32,442 nt of DNA from an uncultured Clostridia bacterium. GTDB taxonomy: Bacteria; Bacillota; Clostridia; Oscillospirales; Ruminococcaceae. Position 1 is the stretch's first letter, and each line of letters starts with the position of its first letter. The stretch covers positions 1 to 32,442 of the forward strand of contig CALXBD010000023.1 of the NCBI GenBank assembly GCA_944386445.1, written 5' to 3'. The notes beneath the pieces are model-generated. The model was not told where the DNA came from, did no database searches, and was given only the letters and a program-made list of their open reading frames with translations. Positions 22,631 to 29,783 of this stretch are shown here, piece by piece. Made by a program: the position numbers and the translations under genes.

Positions 22631-23326
22631 ATGGAACAGAATAAGCAGACAAATCCCACCGCTCAAAATCAGAATATCCCTTTGAAAAATGAAACTTGGC
22701 GGTTGGCCCTCCAAACGTTTATCAATTTGGTGATCTGTACGGTCATATCGGTGATCATTGTGTTATCACTGAGTTCGTTGATGGGCAGTGTATGGGGAAA
22801 ACTGGTTGTGGAGGCGGTGTGCCTTATTATTACGCTTCCGATTATCTATGGATACATGTGGGGGCAAGGCGACCGGGATGCGAACTTCGTCCAATTCGGC
22901 CGGATGCAGCCGGATATGTGGAAAGGACTTCGCGCCGGACTGCTGGCAATCATCCCTACTGTATTGACTTGTATCCCCCTGGCGCTGTCCATGATGCGGG
23001 TACTGGGCTTCGATTTTATGCCTTTTTATCGCCTGATTAACGCTCCGATGTGGGGGTTCATCAATTTGATTAAGCCCTTGGGAGGCGCAATTCCCCACGC
23101 TGCTACCGAGGAAATTCCGGCAACAGATACAACACCCGCAATTGAAGCGATGCCAGCTACAGATGGGCTTTCCTGGGGCGCGTTTGTGCTGATTGCCTTG
23201 CTGCCGCTGTTGTATGTGATATGCACAACGGTGGGTTACTATATGGGAACCCGGCGTATCTCTGTGCTGAGCAAGCTGGTTTATAAAGACGACAAAAAGA
23301 AACCTACGCGGAAACGTCCGTTTTAA
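22631..23326 (+). CDS. Uncharacterised multi-pass membrane protein
   Basis: I do not recognise this 231-residue protein. It has a polar Asn/Gln-rich N-terminus (EQNKQTNPTAQNQN), then hydrophobic segments at about residues 27-50, 55-77, 97-122 and 184-206, and a strongly basic C-terminus (KDDKKKPTRKRPF). Between the third and fourth helices is a 60-residue loop with a Thr/Pro/Ala/Glu-rich repeat-like part (EEIPATDTTPAIEAMPATDG). The pattern suggests four membrane helices with both ends in the cytoplasm. It follows the U32 gene by 20 bases with AAAGGAG before the ATG, and precedes a GNAT gene. No function can be proposed from sequence. Confidence 0.8.
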   Translation: MEQNKQTNPTAQNQNIPLKNETWRLALQTFINLVICTVISVIIVLSLSSLMGSVWGKLVVEAVCLIITLPIIYGYMWGQGDRDANFVQFGRMQPDMWKGLRAGLLAIIPTVLTCIPLALSMMRVLGFDFMPFYRLINAPMWGFINLIKPLGGAIPHAATEEIPATDTTPAIEAMPATDGLSWGAFVLIALLPLLYVICTTVGYYMGTRRISVLSKLVYKDDKKKPTRKRPF

Positions 23327-23356
23327 GAAGCTCGCTGCTTTTTTGGAGGCGATACT

Positions 23357-23824
23357 TTGAAATTTGAAATCCGGGAATACCGGGATGAGGACTGCGAGGC
23401 AATCTGCCAGCTGAACAGCCAGCAACTGGGATATGACTTTCCCATTGAGGAGACACGGAGAAAACTTACACAGCTGAGAAAAAGCGGCCGGAACAAAATT
23501 CTGGTGGCAGAGGCCGATGGCACTGTGGCCGGATATATCCACGCTTGCGATTATGACGTGATTTATGCCCCTCATATGAAAAATATTATGGGGATTGCGG
23601 TGTCTGAGAAGTTCCAGAGGCGGGGAATCGGACGTGCCCTGCTGGAAGGGATTGAAAAGCGGGCCGAAGAAACTGGCGCCTGCGGGATCCGGTTGGTTTC
23701 CGGGGCAGCAAGGACAGGTGCGCATGCGTTTTACCGCAGTTGTGGCTACCACGGCGAAAAGCAGCAGATTAATTTTAAGAAACTCTTTTTTCTGGTTGCC
23801 CCTGCAGACAATGGAAAAAACTGA
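23357..23824 (+). CDS. GNAT family N-acetyltransferase
   Basis: The 155-residue single-domain GNAT has IREYRDEDCEAICQLNSQQLGY at the N-terminus, the acetyl-CoA-binding motif KFQRRGIGRALLEGI at about residues 89-103, and HAFYRSCGYHGEKQQINFKK at the end, typical of small-molecule or protein N-acetyltransferases related to the aminoglycoside 3-N/RimI-like group. The start is TTG at 23,357, seven bases after GGAGG; no ATG is available at the right place. Substrate unknown. It is the last gene before a strong terminator. Confidence 0.88.
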   Translation: MKFEIREYRDEDCEAICQLNSQQLGYDFPIEETRRKLTQLRKSGRNKILVAEADGTVAGYIHACDYDVIYAPHMKNIMGIAVSEKFQRRGIGRALLEGIEKRAEETGACGIRLVSGAARTGAHAFYRSCGYHGEKQQINFKKLFFLVAPADNGKN

Positions 23825-23842
23825 AGTTTGTGAAGATACTGG

Positions 23843-23875
23843 CATCCGGAGGCTGTCCTCCGGATGTTTTTCTTT
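23843..23875 (+). terminator. Strong intrinsic terminator
   Basis: CATCCGGAGG at 23,843-23,852 and CCTCCGGATG at 23,857-23,866 form a perfect ten-pair stem with a CTGT loop, followed by TTTTTCTTTT. It closes the U32-membrane protein-GNAT unit. Confidence 0.92.
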
Positions 23876-23925
23876 TAAAAGGAGGATACGACGGAATCCC
23901 AGCATAAACCAAATCCCAAGTGAAT

Positions 23926-23940
23926 AGGCTGTAACAGCCT
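23926..23940 (+). repeat. Short hairpin upstream of the amidase gene
   Basis: AGGCTG and CAGCCT pair perfectly around TAA, eight bases before the ribosome binding site of the amidase gene. It is too short and without a T run for a terminator; it may influence translation start. Chance cannot be excluded. Confidence 0.4.
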
Positions 23941-23962
23941 GTTTAGCGGAAGGGTGATTTTT

Positions 23963-24712
23963 TTGCGGAGAATAGTGTTTCGAAGAAATTTCAGAAGGCG
24001 GATCGGCCCGTTAACAGTAGCAGTGGTACTATTGGGGCTGGTGCTTTTTTTCTTTGCAGCAGGAAGGCTTCATACGCAGATTGAAGCAAGGCGAACAGAG
24101 GCGGGACATCCAGGTCAGGTGCGGACAATAATCATTGATCCGGGACATGGCGGCGCAGACGGTGGTGCAGTAGGAGTTGACGGAGTAATTGAAAAAGATA
24201 TAAACCTTTCTATCGCTCTGAAACTGCGGGATATGTTGACTTTGCAGGGGTATGAGGTGCTGATGACCCGCGAGGAGGATATAATGACCTGTGATCCCGA
24301 TGTAGAAGGAATTGCGAAACAGAAAAAATCGGATATGCATAATCGGCTGAATCTGATGAATGAACATCCGGAGGCCATTGTTCTTTCGATCCATCAAAAT
24401 CTTTTTGAGCAGGAACAATATCATGGCGCCCAGATGTTTTACGGAAAAAACCATCCCTTCAGCAAGACGCTGGCGCAGGCGTTGCAGGATACATTTGTGA
24501 AAAATCTTCAGCCGGAGAATTTGCGCGAGATAAAAAAGGGAGAGAAGGATCTTTATCTGCTGTGGGAAAGTGAAAACCCTATTGTGCTGGTAGAATGCGG
24601 ATTTTTGTCCAACGGGGAGGAATGTGAAAAATTGCAGCAGGATGAGTATCAGGGACAGGTGGCCTTTACAATCCTGGAAGGTTTGATGACAGCACTGGAA
24701 CAGGAAGAGTGA
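23963..24712 (+). CDS. cwlD: N-acetylmuramoyl-L-alanine amidase, CwlD-like
   Basis: The 249-residue protein has an Arg-rich N-terminus, one membrane helix or signal anchor (TVAVVLLGLVLFFFAAG, about residues 14-30) and an Amidase_3 catalytic domain. Zinc ligands are His62 (DPGHGG), Glu77 (GVIEKD) and His144 (SIHQN); catalytic Glu211 is in VECGFLSN. Size and single domain without cell wall-binding repeats fit CwlD, which helps make muramic-delta-lactam in spore cortex; this matches the sporulation genes in the window. A vegetative amidase is possible. The TTG start at 23,963 is chosen because GGAAGGG lies 8 bases upstream; the GTG at 23,954 overlaps that site. Confidence 0.85.
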   Translation: MRRIVFRRNFRRRIGPLTVAVVLLGLVLFFFAAGRLHTQIEARRTEAGHPGQVRTIIIDPGHGGADGGAVGVDGVIEKDINLSIALKLRDMLTLQGYEVLMTREEDIMTCDPDVEGIAKQKKSDMHNRLNLMNEHPEAIVLSIHQNLFEQEQYHGAQMFYGKNHPFSKTLAQALQDTFVKNLQPENLREIKKGEKDLYLLWESENPIVLVECGFLSNGEECEKLQQDEYQGQVAFTILEGLMTALEQEE

Positions 24713-24719
24713 CGGTTCC

Positions 24720-24748
24720 TTGACAAAGAGAGGGGATTCTGTTAGGAT
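24720..24748 (+). promoter_or_regulatory. Predicted sigma-A promoter of radA
   Basis: A perfect TTGACA at 24,720-24,725 and TAGGAT at 24,743-24,748 are separated by 17 bases, directly after the amidase stop. Transcription would begin near 24,755, giving a leader of about 25 bases before the radA ribosome binding site GAGGG. Confidence 0.7.
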
Positions 24749-24778
24749 TGAAATAGAAATTTGCAGAGGGTGACGACG

Positions 24779-26179
24779 TTGCTGAAAAACCGGGAAGTCT
24801 TCGTCTGCCGGGAATGCGGCTATGAAACTGTGAAATGGCTCGGGAAGTGTCCTTCCTGCGGACAATGGAATACTTTTGAACAGGCAGTGCCACTTTCAGC
24901 ACCGGCTTCGCGGGGCGGCACCGGCGGCAGAAAACCTGCTCCGGTATCCGCTATCGGCGATATTAATGCCAGTGAGGATATCAGATGTCTGACCGGGATT
25001 TCCGAGTTGGATCGGGTGTTGGGAGGGGGACTGGTGCAAGGGTCTCTGGTGCTGCTGGGAGGAGACCCGGGCATCGGAAAATCTACCCTTTTGCTGCAGG
25101 TCTGCCAGCAACTGGCGGCAAAGCGGAAAGTATTGTATGTCTCCGGTGAGGAATCCGCCCGGCAGGTGAAGTTGAGAGCGATGCGCCTAGGTGTGAACGC
25201 CCCGGGACTGTTTGTCCTCTCAAACGGAGATCTGGACACAGTATTAGCTACGATTCGGGAAGAAAAGCCCGGGGTGGTCATCATTGATTCCATCCAGACA
25301 ATGACGTTGTCTTCGGTGCAATCGGCTGCGGGAAGTGTTTCGCAGGTCCGGGAATGTGCGAATGTCTTGCTTGGTGTGGCAAAGGAGAACGATATTTCTA
25401 TTATTTTGGTGGGGCATGTGACCAAGGAGGGAAATTTGGCCGGCCCTAGAGTTTTGGAGCATATTGTGGACGCCGTGTTTCATTTCGAGGGGGAACAAAA
25501 CCACGCTTATCGGATTCTGCGGGCGATCAAGAATCGTTATGGAGCAACTAACGAAATCGCTGTATTTGAGATGCGGGACAGCGGGCTGCAACAGGTTACC
25601 AATCCTTCGGCAATGCTTTTGTCGGAACGGCCGCAGGCAGTTTCCGGCAGCTGCGTAGTGTGCGTGCTGGAAGGGAGCAGGCCAATTTTGGCAGAGGTCC
25701 AGGCTTTGATTACAAAATCAGGGTTTCCAACTCCTAGACGAATGGCAACCGGATTTGATTATAATCGGATGCAGATGCTGCTGGCAGTGCTGGAAAAGCG
25801 AGCGGGTTACTTTTTCGGCAGCCTGGACGCCTATATCAACGTTGTGGGCGGCTTAAAGCTGGACGAGCCTGCGTGTGATTTGCCCATTGCCCTGGCGATG
25901 GTTTCCGGATTGCGGGACAGGCCCCTCCCGGCAGATATGCTGGCCATTGGGGAGATCGGCCTGGGGGGAGAGATCCGCAGCGTCATCCGGATTGAGGATC
26001 GGGTCCGGGAAGCCCAGCGAATGGGATTTAGCCGGGTGTTGGTTCCCGCTTCCTGTACGGAAGCACTGTCCTCCGGAAAATTTCAGATTCAGGTGATCGG
26101 GGCGTCGAATATCCGGCAGGCCCTGAAGGCAGCGTCAGAGGTTTCACCCAAGGAAGCTGTCCATAGGGAAGAAGAATGA
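24779..26179 (+). CDS. radA: DNA repair protein RadA
   Basis: RadA (466 aa) is a hexameric RecA-like helicase that drives branch migration during recombinational repair. It begins with the four-cysteine zinc finger CRECGYETVKWLGKCPSCGQW, then Walker A GGDPGIGKSTLL at about residue 93, the KNRYGATNEI motif (KNRFG type) specific to RadA, and a C-terminal Lon-protease-like domain (GGLKLDEPACDLPIALAM). The start is TTG at 24,779, eight bases after GAGGG, giving the usual short lead to the zinc finger; the TTG at 24,761 would place the ribosome binding site inside the gene. No terminator is obvious after it. Confidence 0.96.
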   Translation: MLKNREVFVCRECGYETVKWLGKCPSCGQWNTFEQAVPLSAPASRGGTGGRKPAPVSAIGDINASEDIRCLTGISELDRVLGGGLVQGSLVLLGGDPGIGKSTLLLQVCQQLAAKRKVLYVSGEESARQVKLRAMRLGVNAPGLFVLSNGDLDTVLATIREEKPGVVIIDSIQTMTLSSVQSAAGSVSQVRECANVLLGVAKENDISIILVGHVTKEGNLAGPRVLEHIVDAVFHFEGEQNHAYRILRAIKNRYGATNEIAVFEMRDSGLQQVTNPSAMLLSERPQAVSGSCVVCVLEGSRPILAEVQALITKSGFPTPRRMATGFDYNRMQMLLAVLEKRAGYFFGSLDAYINVVGGLKLDEPACDLPIALAMVSGLRDRPLPADMLAIGEIGLGGEIRSVIRIEDRVREAQRMGFSRVLVPASCTEALSSGKFQIQVIGASNIRQALKAASEVSPKEAVHREEE

Positions 26180-26187
26180 AATAAATC

Positions 26188-26217
26188 TTGATTTAAAGCA
26201 AATAATATCATTAATAT
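26188..26217 (+). promoter_or_regulatory. Possible promoter of the GH3 gene
   Basis: TTGATT at 26,188-26,193 and TAATAT at 26,212-26,217 are 18 bases apart in the AT-rich 63-base gap between radA and the glycosidase gene. The sudden AT richness supports a promoter here; the exact boxes are uncertain. Confidence 0.4.
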
Positions 26218-26242
26218 CGGTGGATAAGGTGGGGAGAAACAT

Positions 26243-28129
26243 ATGGATCATAAAAAACGCGCAAAAGAATTAGTTGCTCAAATGACAATCGCAGAAAAAA
26301 TGTCCCAAATGCGGTATGACGCGCCCGCAATCCCAAGGTTGGGAATTCCAGGCTACAACTGGTGGAATGAGGCACTTCACGGAGTGGCTCGCTCCGGCGC
26401 GGCGACAGTATTCCCACAGGCAATCGCTATGGCTGCTTCCTTTAATACCGAACTGATGAAAAAGGTTGGAGATGCCATCTCCGATGAAGCACGAGCAAAG
26501 TACAATGAATACAAGACTTTCGGGGATACCCAAATCTATCAGGGACTTACTTTTTGGAGCCCGAACATTAACATTTTCCGCGATCCTCGTTGGGGACGCG
26601 GACACGAAACTTATGGGGAGGATCCGTACCTGACAGGGCGGATGGGGACTGCTTTTGTTCAGGGTCTTCAGGGAGATAATCCGAAATATCGGAAAGTGGA
26701 CGCTACCTTAAAGCATTTTGCAGCCCACAGCGGTCCTGAAGGATGCCGGCACGGGTTCGATTCCAAAGTGTCGGAACAGGACTTGTATGAGACTTATCTG
26801 CGGGCTTTTCGGTATTGTATCGAGCATGCAAAGCCTGCCGCCGTGATGGGGGCGTATAACTATATCAATGGAGAACTGTGCTGCGGCAGCAAAAAGCTCA
26901 TCGGCGATGTCCTGCGGGGAGAGATGGGCTTTGAAGGCTATTATGTTTCCGATTGCGGCGCCGTTATGGATATCAATGAGTTCCATCACGTTACCAAAGC
27001 TCCTCATGAGAGTGCAGCATTGGCAGTTAATGCAGGATTGGATTTGAATTGCGGACGAGCGTATACCTTCCTTCAGGTGGCCTACGATCAGGGACTTGTT
27101 TCGGAAGAAACTATTACGGAGTCCGTGGAACGTCTTTTCGAAGCCCGGATTGCTTTGGGGATGTTTGACGAGGATTGCCCGTATGACGAGATTAGCATGG
27201 ATGTGGTGGAATGTGATGCGCATCGGGAAATTTCCCGGGAAATGGCACGGGAAAGCATTGTGCTGCTGAAAAATAATGGCATCCTGCCGCTTAAAGGGGA
27301 CGAATCGATCGCCGTCATCGGACCCAATGCAGATGATAAAACAGTGCTGCTTGGAAATTATAACGGTACACCGTCCCGATACAGCACTTTGCTGCGTGGG
27401 ATTCAGGATGCTGCCTCCGGTAAGGTAAGGTATGCTCGCGGCTGCCATGTTTTTAAAAAGGATTTGAGAGGTTGGGAAGAACAGCCCCTTCGCGAGGCCA
27501 TTTTGGCTGCCCAACAAAGCGATGTGGTCATTATGTGCATGGGCCTGAATCCCTTGATGGAAGGAGAGCAGGGGGACGCTTTTAACGGCGCCGACGGAGG
27601 AGACAAACGTGACTTGGAACTGCCCACTGTCCAGAAGGAGCTGTATCAGGCCGTTATCGCCACCGGAAAACCTGTGATTTTTGTGAATGTTTCCGGCAGT
27701 GCCATAGATTTATGCGACCAGGATCGGGATTGCGCCGCGGTGCTGCAGTGCTTTTATCCCGGTGCGGAAGGCGGAGATGCTTTGGCAGATATCCTCTTCG
27801 GAAAGGCCTGCCCCAGCGGCCGTCTGCCGGTGACCTTCTATAGGTCGATAGAAGATCTCCCGCCCTTTGATGACTACTCCATGGCTGGCCGGACTTACCG
27901 TTATTTCAAAGGCAAGCCTCTCTATCCTTTTGGATACGGGCTGTCTTACACCCATTTTGAGGAAGATTGGGTCGATGCAGATACAGTTCGAGTGACCAAT
28001 ACCGGAGCAGTGGATGCCTGGCACAGCGTTTTACGATATGTGAAGGAGCCGGTTCCTACTTTGACCGGTTTTGAGAAGGTTTGGGTGCCGAAAGGACAGA
28101 CCGTACAGGTATCTTTCCGCAAGGATTAA
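26243..28129 (+). CDS. Glycoside hydrolase family 3, beta-xylosidase/beta-glucosidase type
   Basis: The 628-residue enzyme hydrolyses terminal beta-linked sugars. The N-terminal TIM-barrel domain opens RLGIPGYNWWNEALHGVARS, a form typical of the GH3 xylosidase and arabinofuranosidase branch; FRDPRWGRGHETYGEDPYL and the substrate Lys-His (TLKHFAAHSG) follow, and the nucleophile is Asp237 in YYVSDCGAV. The alpha/beta sandwich domain carries MGLNPLMEGEQGD with the probable acid/base Glu. The C-terminal fibronectin-like part is short (VRVTNTGAVDAWHSV...GFEKVWVPKGQTVQVSF). No signal peptide is present, so it acts on imported oligosaccharides. No transporter or sugar regulator is adjacent. GGGGAGAAAC precedes the ATG. 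Confidence 0.94.
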   Translation: MDHKKRAKELVAQMTIAEKMSQMRYDAPAIPRLGIPGYNWWNEALHGVARSGAATVFPQAIAMAASFNTELMKKVGDAISDEARAKYNEYKTFGDTQIYQGLTFWSPNINIFRDPRWGRGHETYGEDPYLTGRMGTAFVQGLQGDNPKYRKVDATLKHFAAHSGPEGCRHGFDSKVSEQDLYETYLRAFRYCIEHAKPAAVMGAYNYINGELCCGSKKLIGDVLRGEMGFEGYYVSDCGAVMDINEFHHVTKAPHESAALAVNAGLDLNCGRAYTFLQVAYDQGLVSEETITESVERLFEARIALGMFDEDCPYDEISMDVVECDAHREISREMARESIVLLKNNGILPLKGDESIAVIGPNADDKTVLLGNYNGTPSRYSTLLRGIQDAASGKVRYARGCHVFKKDLRGWEEQPLREAILAAQQSDVVIMCMGLNPLMEGEQGDAFNGADGGDKRDLELPTVQKELYQAVIATGKPVIFVNVSGSAIDLCDQDRDCAAVLQCFYPGAEGGDALADILFGKACPSGRLPVTFYRSIEDLPPFDDYSMAGRTYRYFKGKPLYPFGYGLSYTHFEEDWVDADTVRVTNTGAVDAWHSVLRYVKEPVPTLTGFEKVWVPKGQTVQVSFRKD

Positions 28130-28144
28130 GCGATATTTAACCGG

Positions 28145-28173
28145 ATCCCCGTCTGAAAAGGCGGGGATTTTTT
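28145..28173 (+). terminator. Intrinsic terminator after the GH3 gene
   Basis: ATCCCCGTC pairs with GGCGGGGAT (one G-T pair) around TGAAAA, and TTTTTT follows. It begins 15 bases after the GH3 stop codon. Confidence 0.85.
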
Positions 28174-28183
28174 GCTGGAGGTG

Positions 28184-28212
28184 TTGACAAGGAATGTAAA
28201 ATTGATTATAAT
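28184..28212 (+). promoter_or_regulatory. Consensus sigma-A promoter of the padR operon
   Basis: Perfect TTGACA at 28,184-28,189 and perfect TATAAT at 28,207-28,212 with a 17-base spacer. This is the strongest promoter in the window and implies high expression when not repressed. Confidence 0.9.
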
Positions 28213-28240
28213 ATCGTTAAATGATATCATGAAACGATAT
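28211..28240 (+). promoter_or_regulatory. Palindromic operator, probably for the PadR regulator
   Basis: A 30-base near-perfect palindrome: outer arms ATATCGTT (28,211-28,218) and AACGATAT (28,233-28,240) flank the self-complementary core ATGATATCAT (28,221-28,230); 26 of 30 positions are symmetric. It begins within the -10 box and runs across the start of transcription up to the padR ribosome binding site, so a bound protein would block the promoter. ATATC/GATAT half-sites are of the type bound by PadR proteins. Autorepression is inference. Confidence 0.75.
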
Positions 28241-28257
28241 TGAAAGGAGGCAGTCTC

Positions 28258-28587
28258 TTGCCGAGAAAATCGCTGGATATTTTGACGGAGTCTATGTTTT
28301 ATGTGCTGATGGCGCTGAACCGAGAGCCCATGTGCGGTATCGATATTGCCGCCTTCATCGACAGAAAAACAGCAGGTCGGCTGCAGGTAGGCCCCGCAAC
28401 GCTGTATACCGTTCTCGGAAAATTTGAAGGGGAACGGTATATCCGGGAAATTGCGGTGGAAGGCAGGCGCAGGACATATCAGATCACGAAAAAGGGCCAG
28501 GAAGCGTATGCGGCAGAGGTGGAACGGCTGAAATGCTGCCTGGAAGATGCGGAAAGTGAGCCTGAGATAGTGGAGGGAGCAGAATGA
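28258..28587 (+). CDS. PadR family transcriptional regulator
   Basis: The 109-residue protein is a winged-helix PadR regulator: LDILTESMFYVLMALNREPMCGIDIAAFI is the first helix pair, VGPATLYTVLGKFEGERYI the recognition helix, and EGRRRTYQITKKGQEAY the wing; a short C-terminal helix for dimer formation ends the protein. PadR proteins are usually repressors released by small ligands. The start is the TTG at 28,258, seven bases after AAAGGAGG; the TTG at 28,240 would be upstream of that site. It overlaps the DUF2812 gene by 4 bases (ATGA), the common PadR-DUF2812 pair. Confidence 0.93.
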   Translation: MPRKSLDILTESMFYVLMALNREPMCGIDIAAFIDRKTAGRLQVGPATLYTVLGKFEGERYIREIAVEGRRRTYQITKKGQEAYAAEVERLKCCLEDAESEPEIVEGAE

Positions 28588-29783
28588 GTGCAAAAGAGGG
28601 AAAACAGGTATGGAAGATTCCGCCGTGCCCTGTATACGATGTTGAGGGCATGGAAAGCTGGCTGTCTGATATGGCACGGCAGGGACTTTTGCTGTGCAAG
28701 GACGGATTTTTCGCTGGCTTTGCGACCTTTGAGCGGAAGGAGCCTTGCGAGATGCGTTACCGGCTGGAACCGGCCCAGCGGAGGCTGAATTTTTGGTCGG
28801 ATAAGGGCGTGGAACCGGACGAGGAGGCAGAGGAACTGAATGCCAGTTACGGTTGGGAGTACATCGCTTCTCGCGGGCAGTTTTACATCTATCAGACCCG
28901 GGAGCCAGGCACGCGGGAATTAAATACCGACCCGGCGGTATTGGCTCTGGCCTTGGACTCTGTGCGGAAAAGGGAACGGGGCAGCTTTTTTTCCTTGCTA
29001 TTCTGGCTGATTGTGTATCCTTTGATCTTCTTCTATGGCGGCGTGGTACAGCTAATGCTGGCGCTTGGAACATGGCGGTTTGCGTGGGGCGCCGTCATCG
29101 CAATCTGGGCGCTGTGGTCTTCCGCTGCGGCGTTGGCGTCGATGCGGAGGCTGAGGAAAAAGCTGGCGGCAGGGCAGCAGCCGGACCATCGGAAAAACTG
29201 GAAGCGCAGGGCCGTTTGGCACAAAGCGGAAATGTTTTCATTTCTAGTGGTGCTGATGGCTTGGATCGTCTGCCTTGTGGAAGCCTGGAAGGCGGATGTG
29301 ATGGAAGTCAATGTCCACTCTTTGGAGGAAGCAGGCCCCTACCCCTTTGTCACCTTGTCAGACCTGGTCGACGAAGGAAGTTATCAGGTTAGCGGCATGG
29401 ATTTTTTCAATCAGGTGGAGACTCGAAGCGACTGGTTGGCACCGGTTATGATAGACTACCGGGAAAGCGGCTCTGGGCTGCGGAACGGAGAAGATTTTTC
29501 CGGCGGCTTAACGGTGGTGTATGTGGAAACGGTGACTCCCTGGTTGGCTAAGGAATTAGGCCGGGAATACCTGGCTTCGGCAAAATGGGAACGGAACTAT
29601 TCTCCCATAGATTTGGAAGGTTTGGAACTGGATGTGGACTGGTGGGCAGCTTATAATGATATCTTCCCAACGCTGATCCTTCAGAAGGAAAACAAGATTG
29701 CAAAAATCTCCTTCTACCAGACCGGCGAAGGAGACTATATGTCTATGGAAGAATGGGCAACCATTTTTGCAAATAATTTTTAG
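28584..29783 (+). CDS. DUF2812 domain membrane protein, PadR partner
   Basis: The 399-residue protein starts with a soluble DUF2812 domain (about residues 10-110; VEGMESWLSDMARQGLLL, then FERKEPCEMRYRLEP and YGWEYIASRGQFYIYQT). Hydrophobic segments follow at about 134-155, 160-185 and 214-235, and the last 160 residues, with few basic clusters, are probably outside the cell. DUF2812 proteins coupled to PadR regulators are widespread in Clostridia and their function is unknown; an anti-sigma-like or membrane stress-sensing role has been speculated. Its stop overlaps the stop of the oppositely directed araC-type gene by 4 bases, with no terminator visible between them. Confidence 0.88.
   Translation: MSAKEGKQVWKIPPCPVYDVEGMESWLSDMARQGLLLCKDGFFAGFATFERKEPCEMRYRLEPAQRRLNFWSDKGVEPDEEAEELNASYGWEYIASRGQFYIYQTREPGTRELNTDPAVLALALDSVRKRERGSFFSLLFWLIVYPLIFFYGGVVQLMLALGTWRFAWGAVIAIWALWSSAAALASMRRLRKKLAAGQQPDHRKNWKRRAVWHKAEMFSFLVVLMAWIVCLVEAWKADVMEVNVHSLEEAGPYPFVTLSDLVDEGSYQVSGMDFFNQVETRSDWLAPVMIDYRESGSGLRNGEDFSGGLTVVYVETVTPWLAKELGREYLASAKWERNYSPIDLEGLELDVDWWAAYNDIFPTLILQKENKIAKISFYQTGEGDYMSMEEWATIFANNF

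Noticed and set aside
23878-23890. Strong ribosome-binding-like AAAAGGAGG after the terminator, suggesting a leader peptide
   Set aside because: No ATG, GTG or TTG lies at a suitable distance, so no small gene can be proposed.
22766-23905. A 379-codon open frame on the minus strand across the membrane protein and GNAT genes
   Set aside because: It spans two plus-strand genes and a terminator, has no ribosome binding site or recognisable motif, and the plus-strand genes have clear starts and families. It is a shadow frame.
28126-29073. A 315-codon open frame on the minus strand over padR and DUF2812
   Set aside because: It is Pro/Arg/Ser-rich, as expected from reading opposite the coding strand, crosses the strong padR promoter and has no motif.
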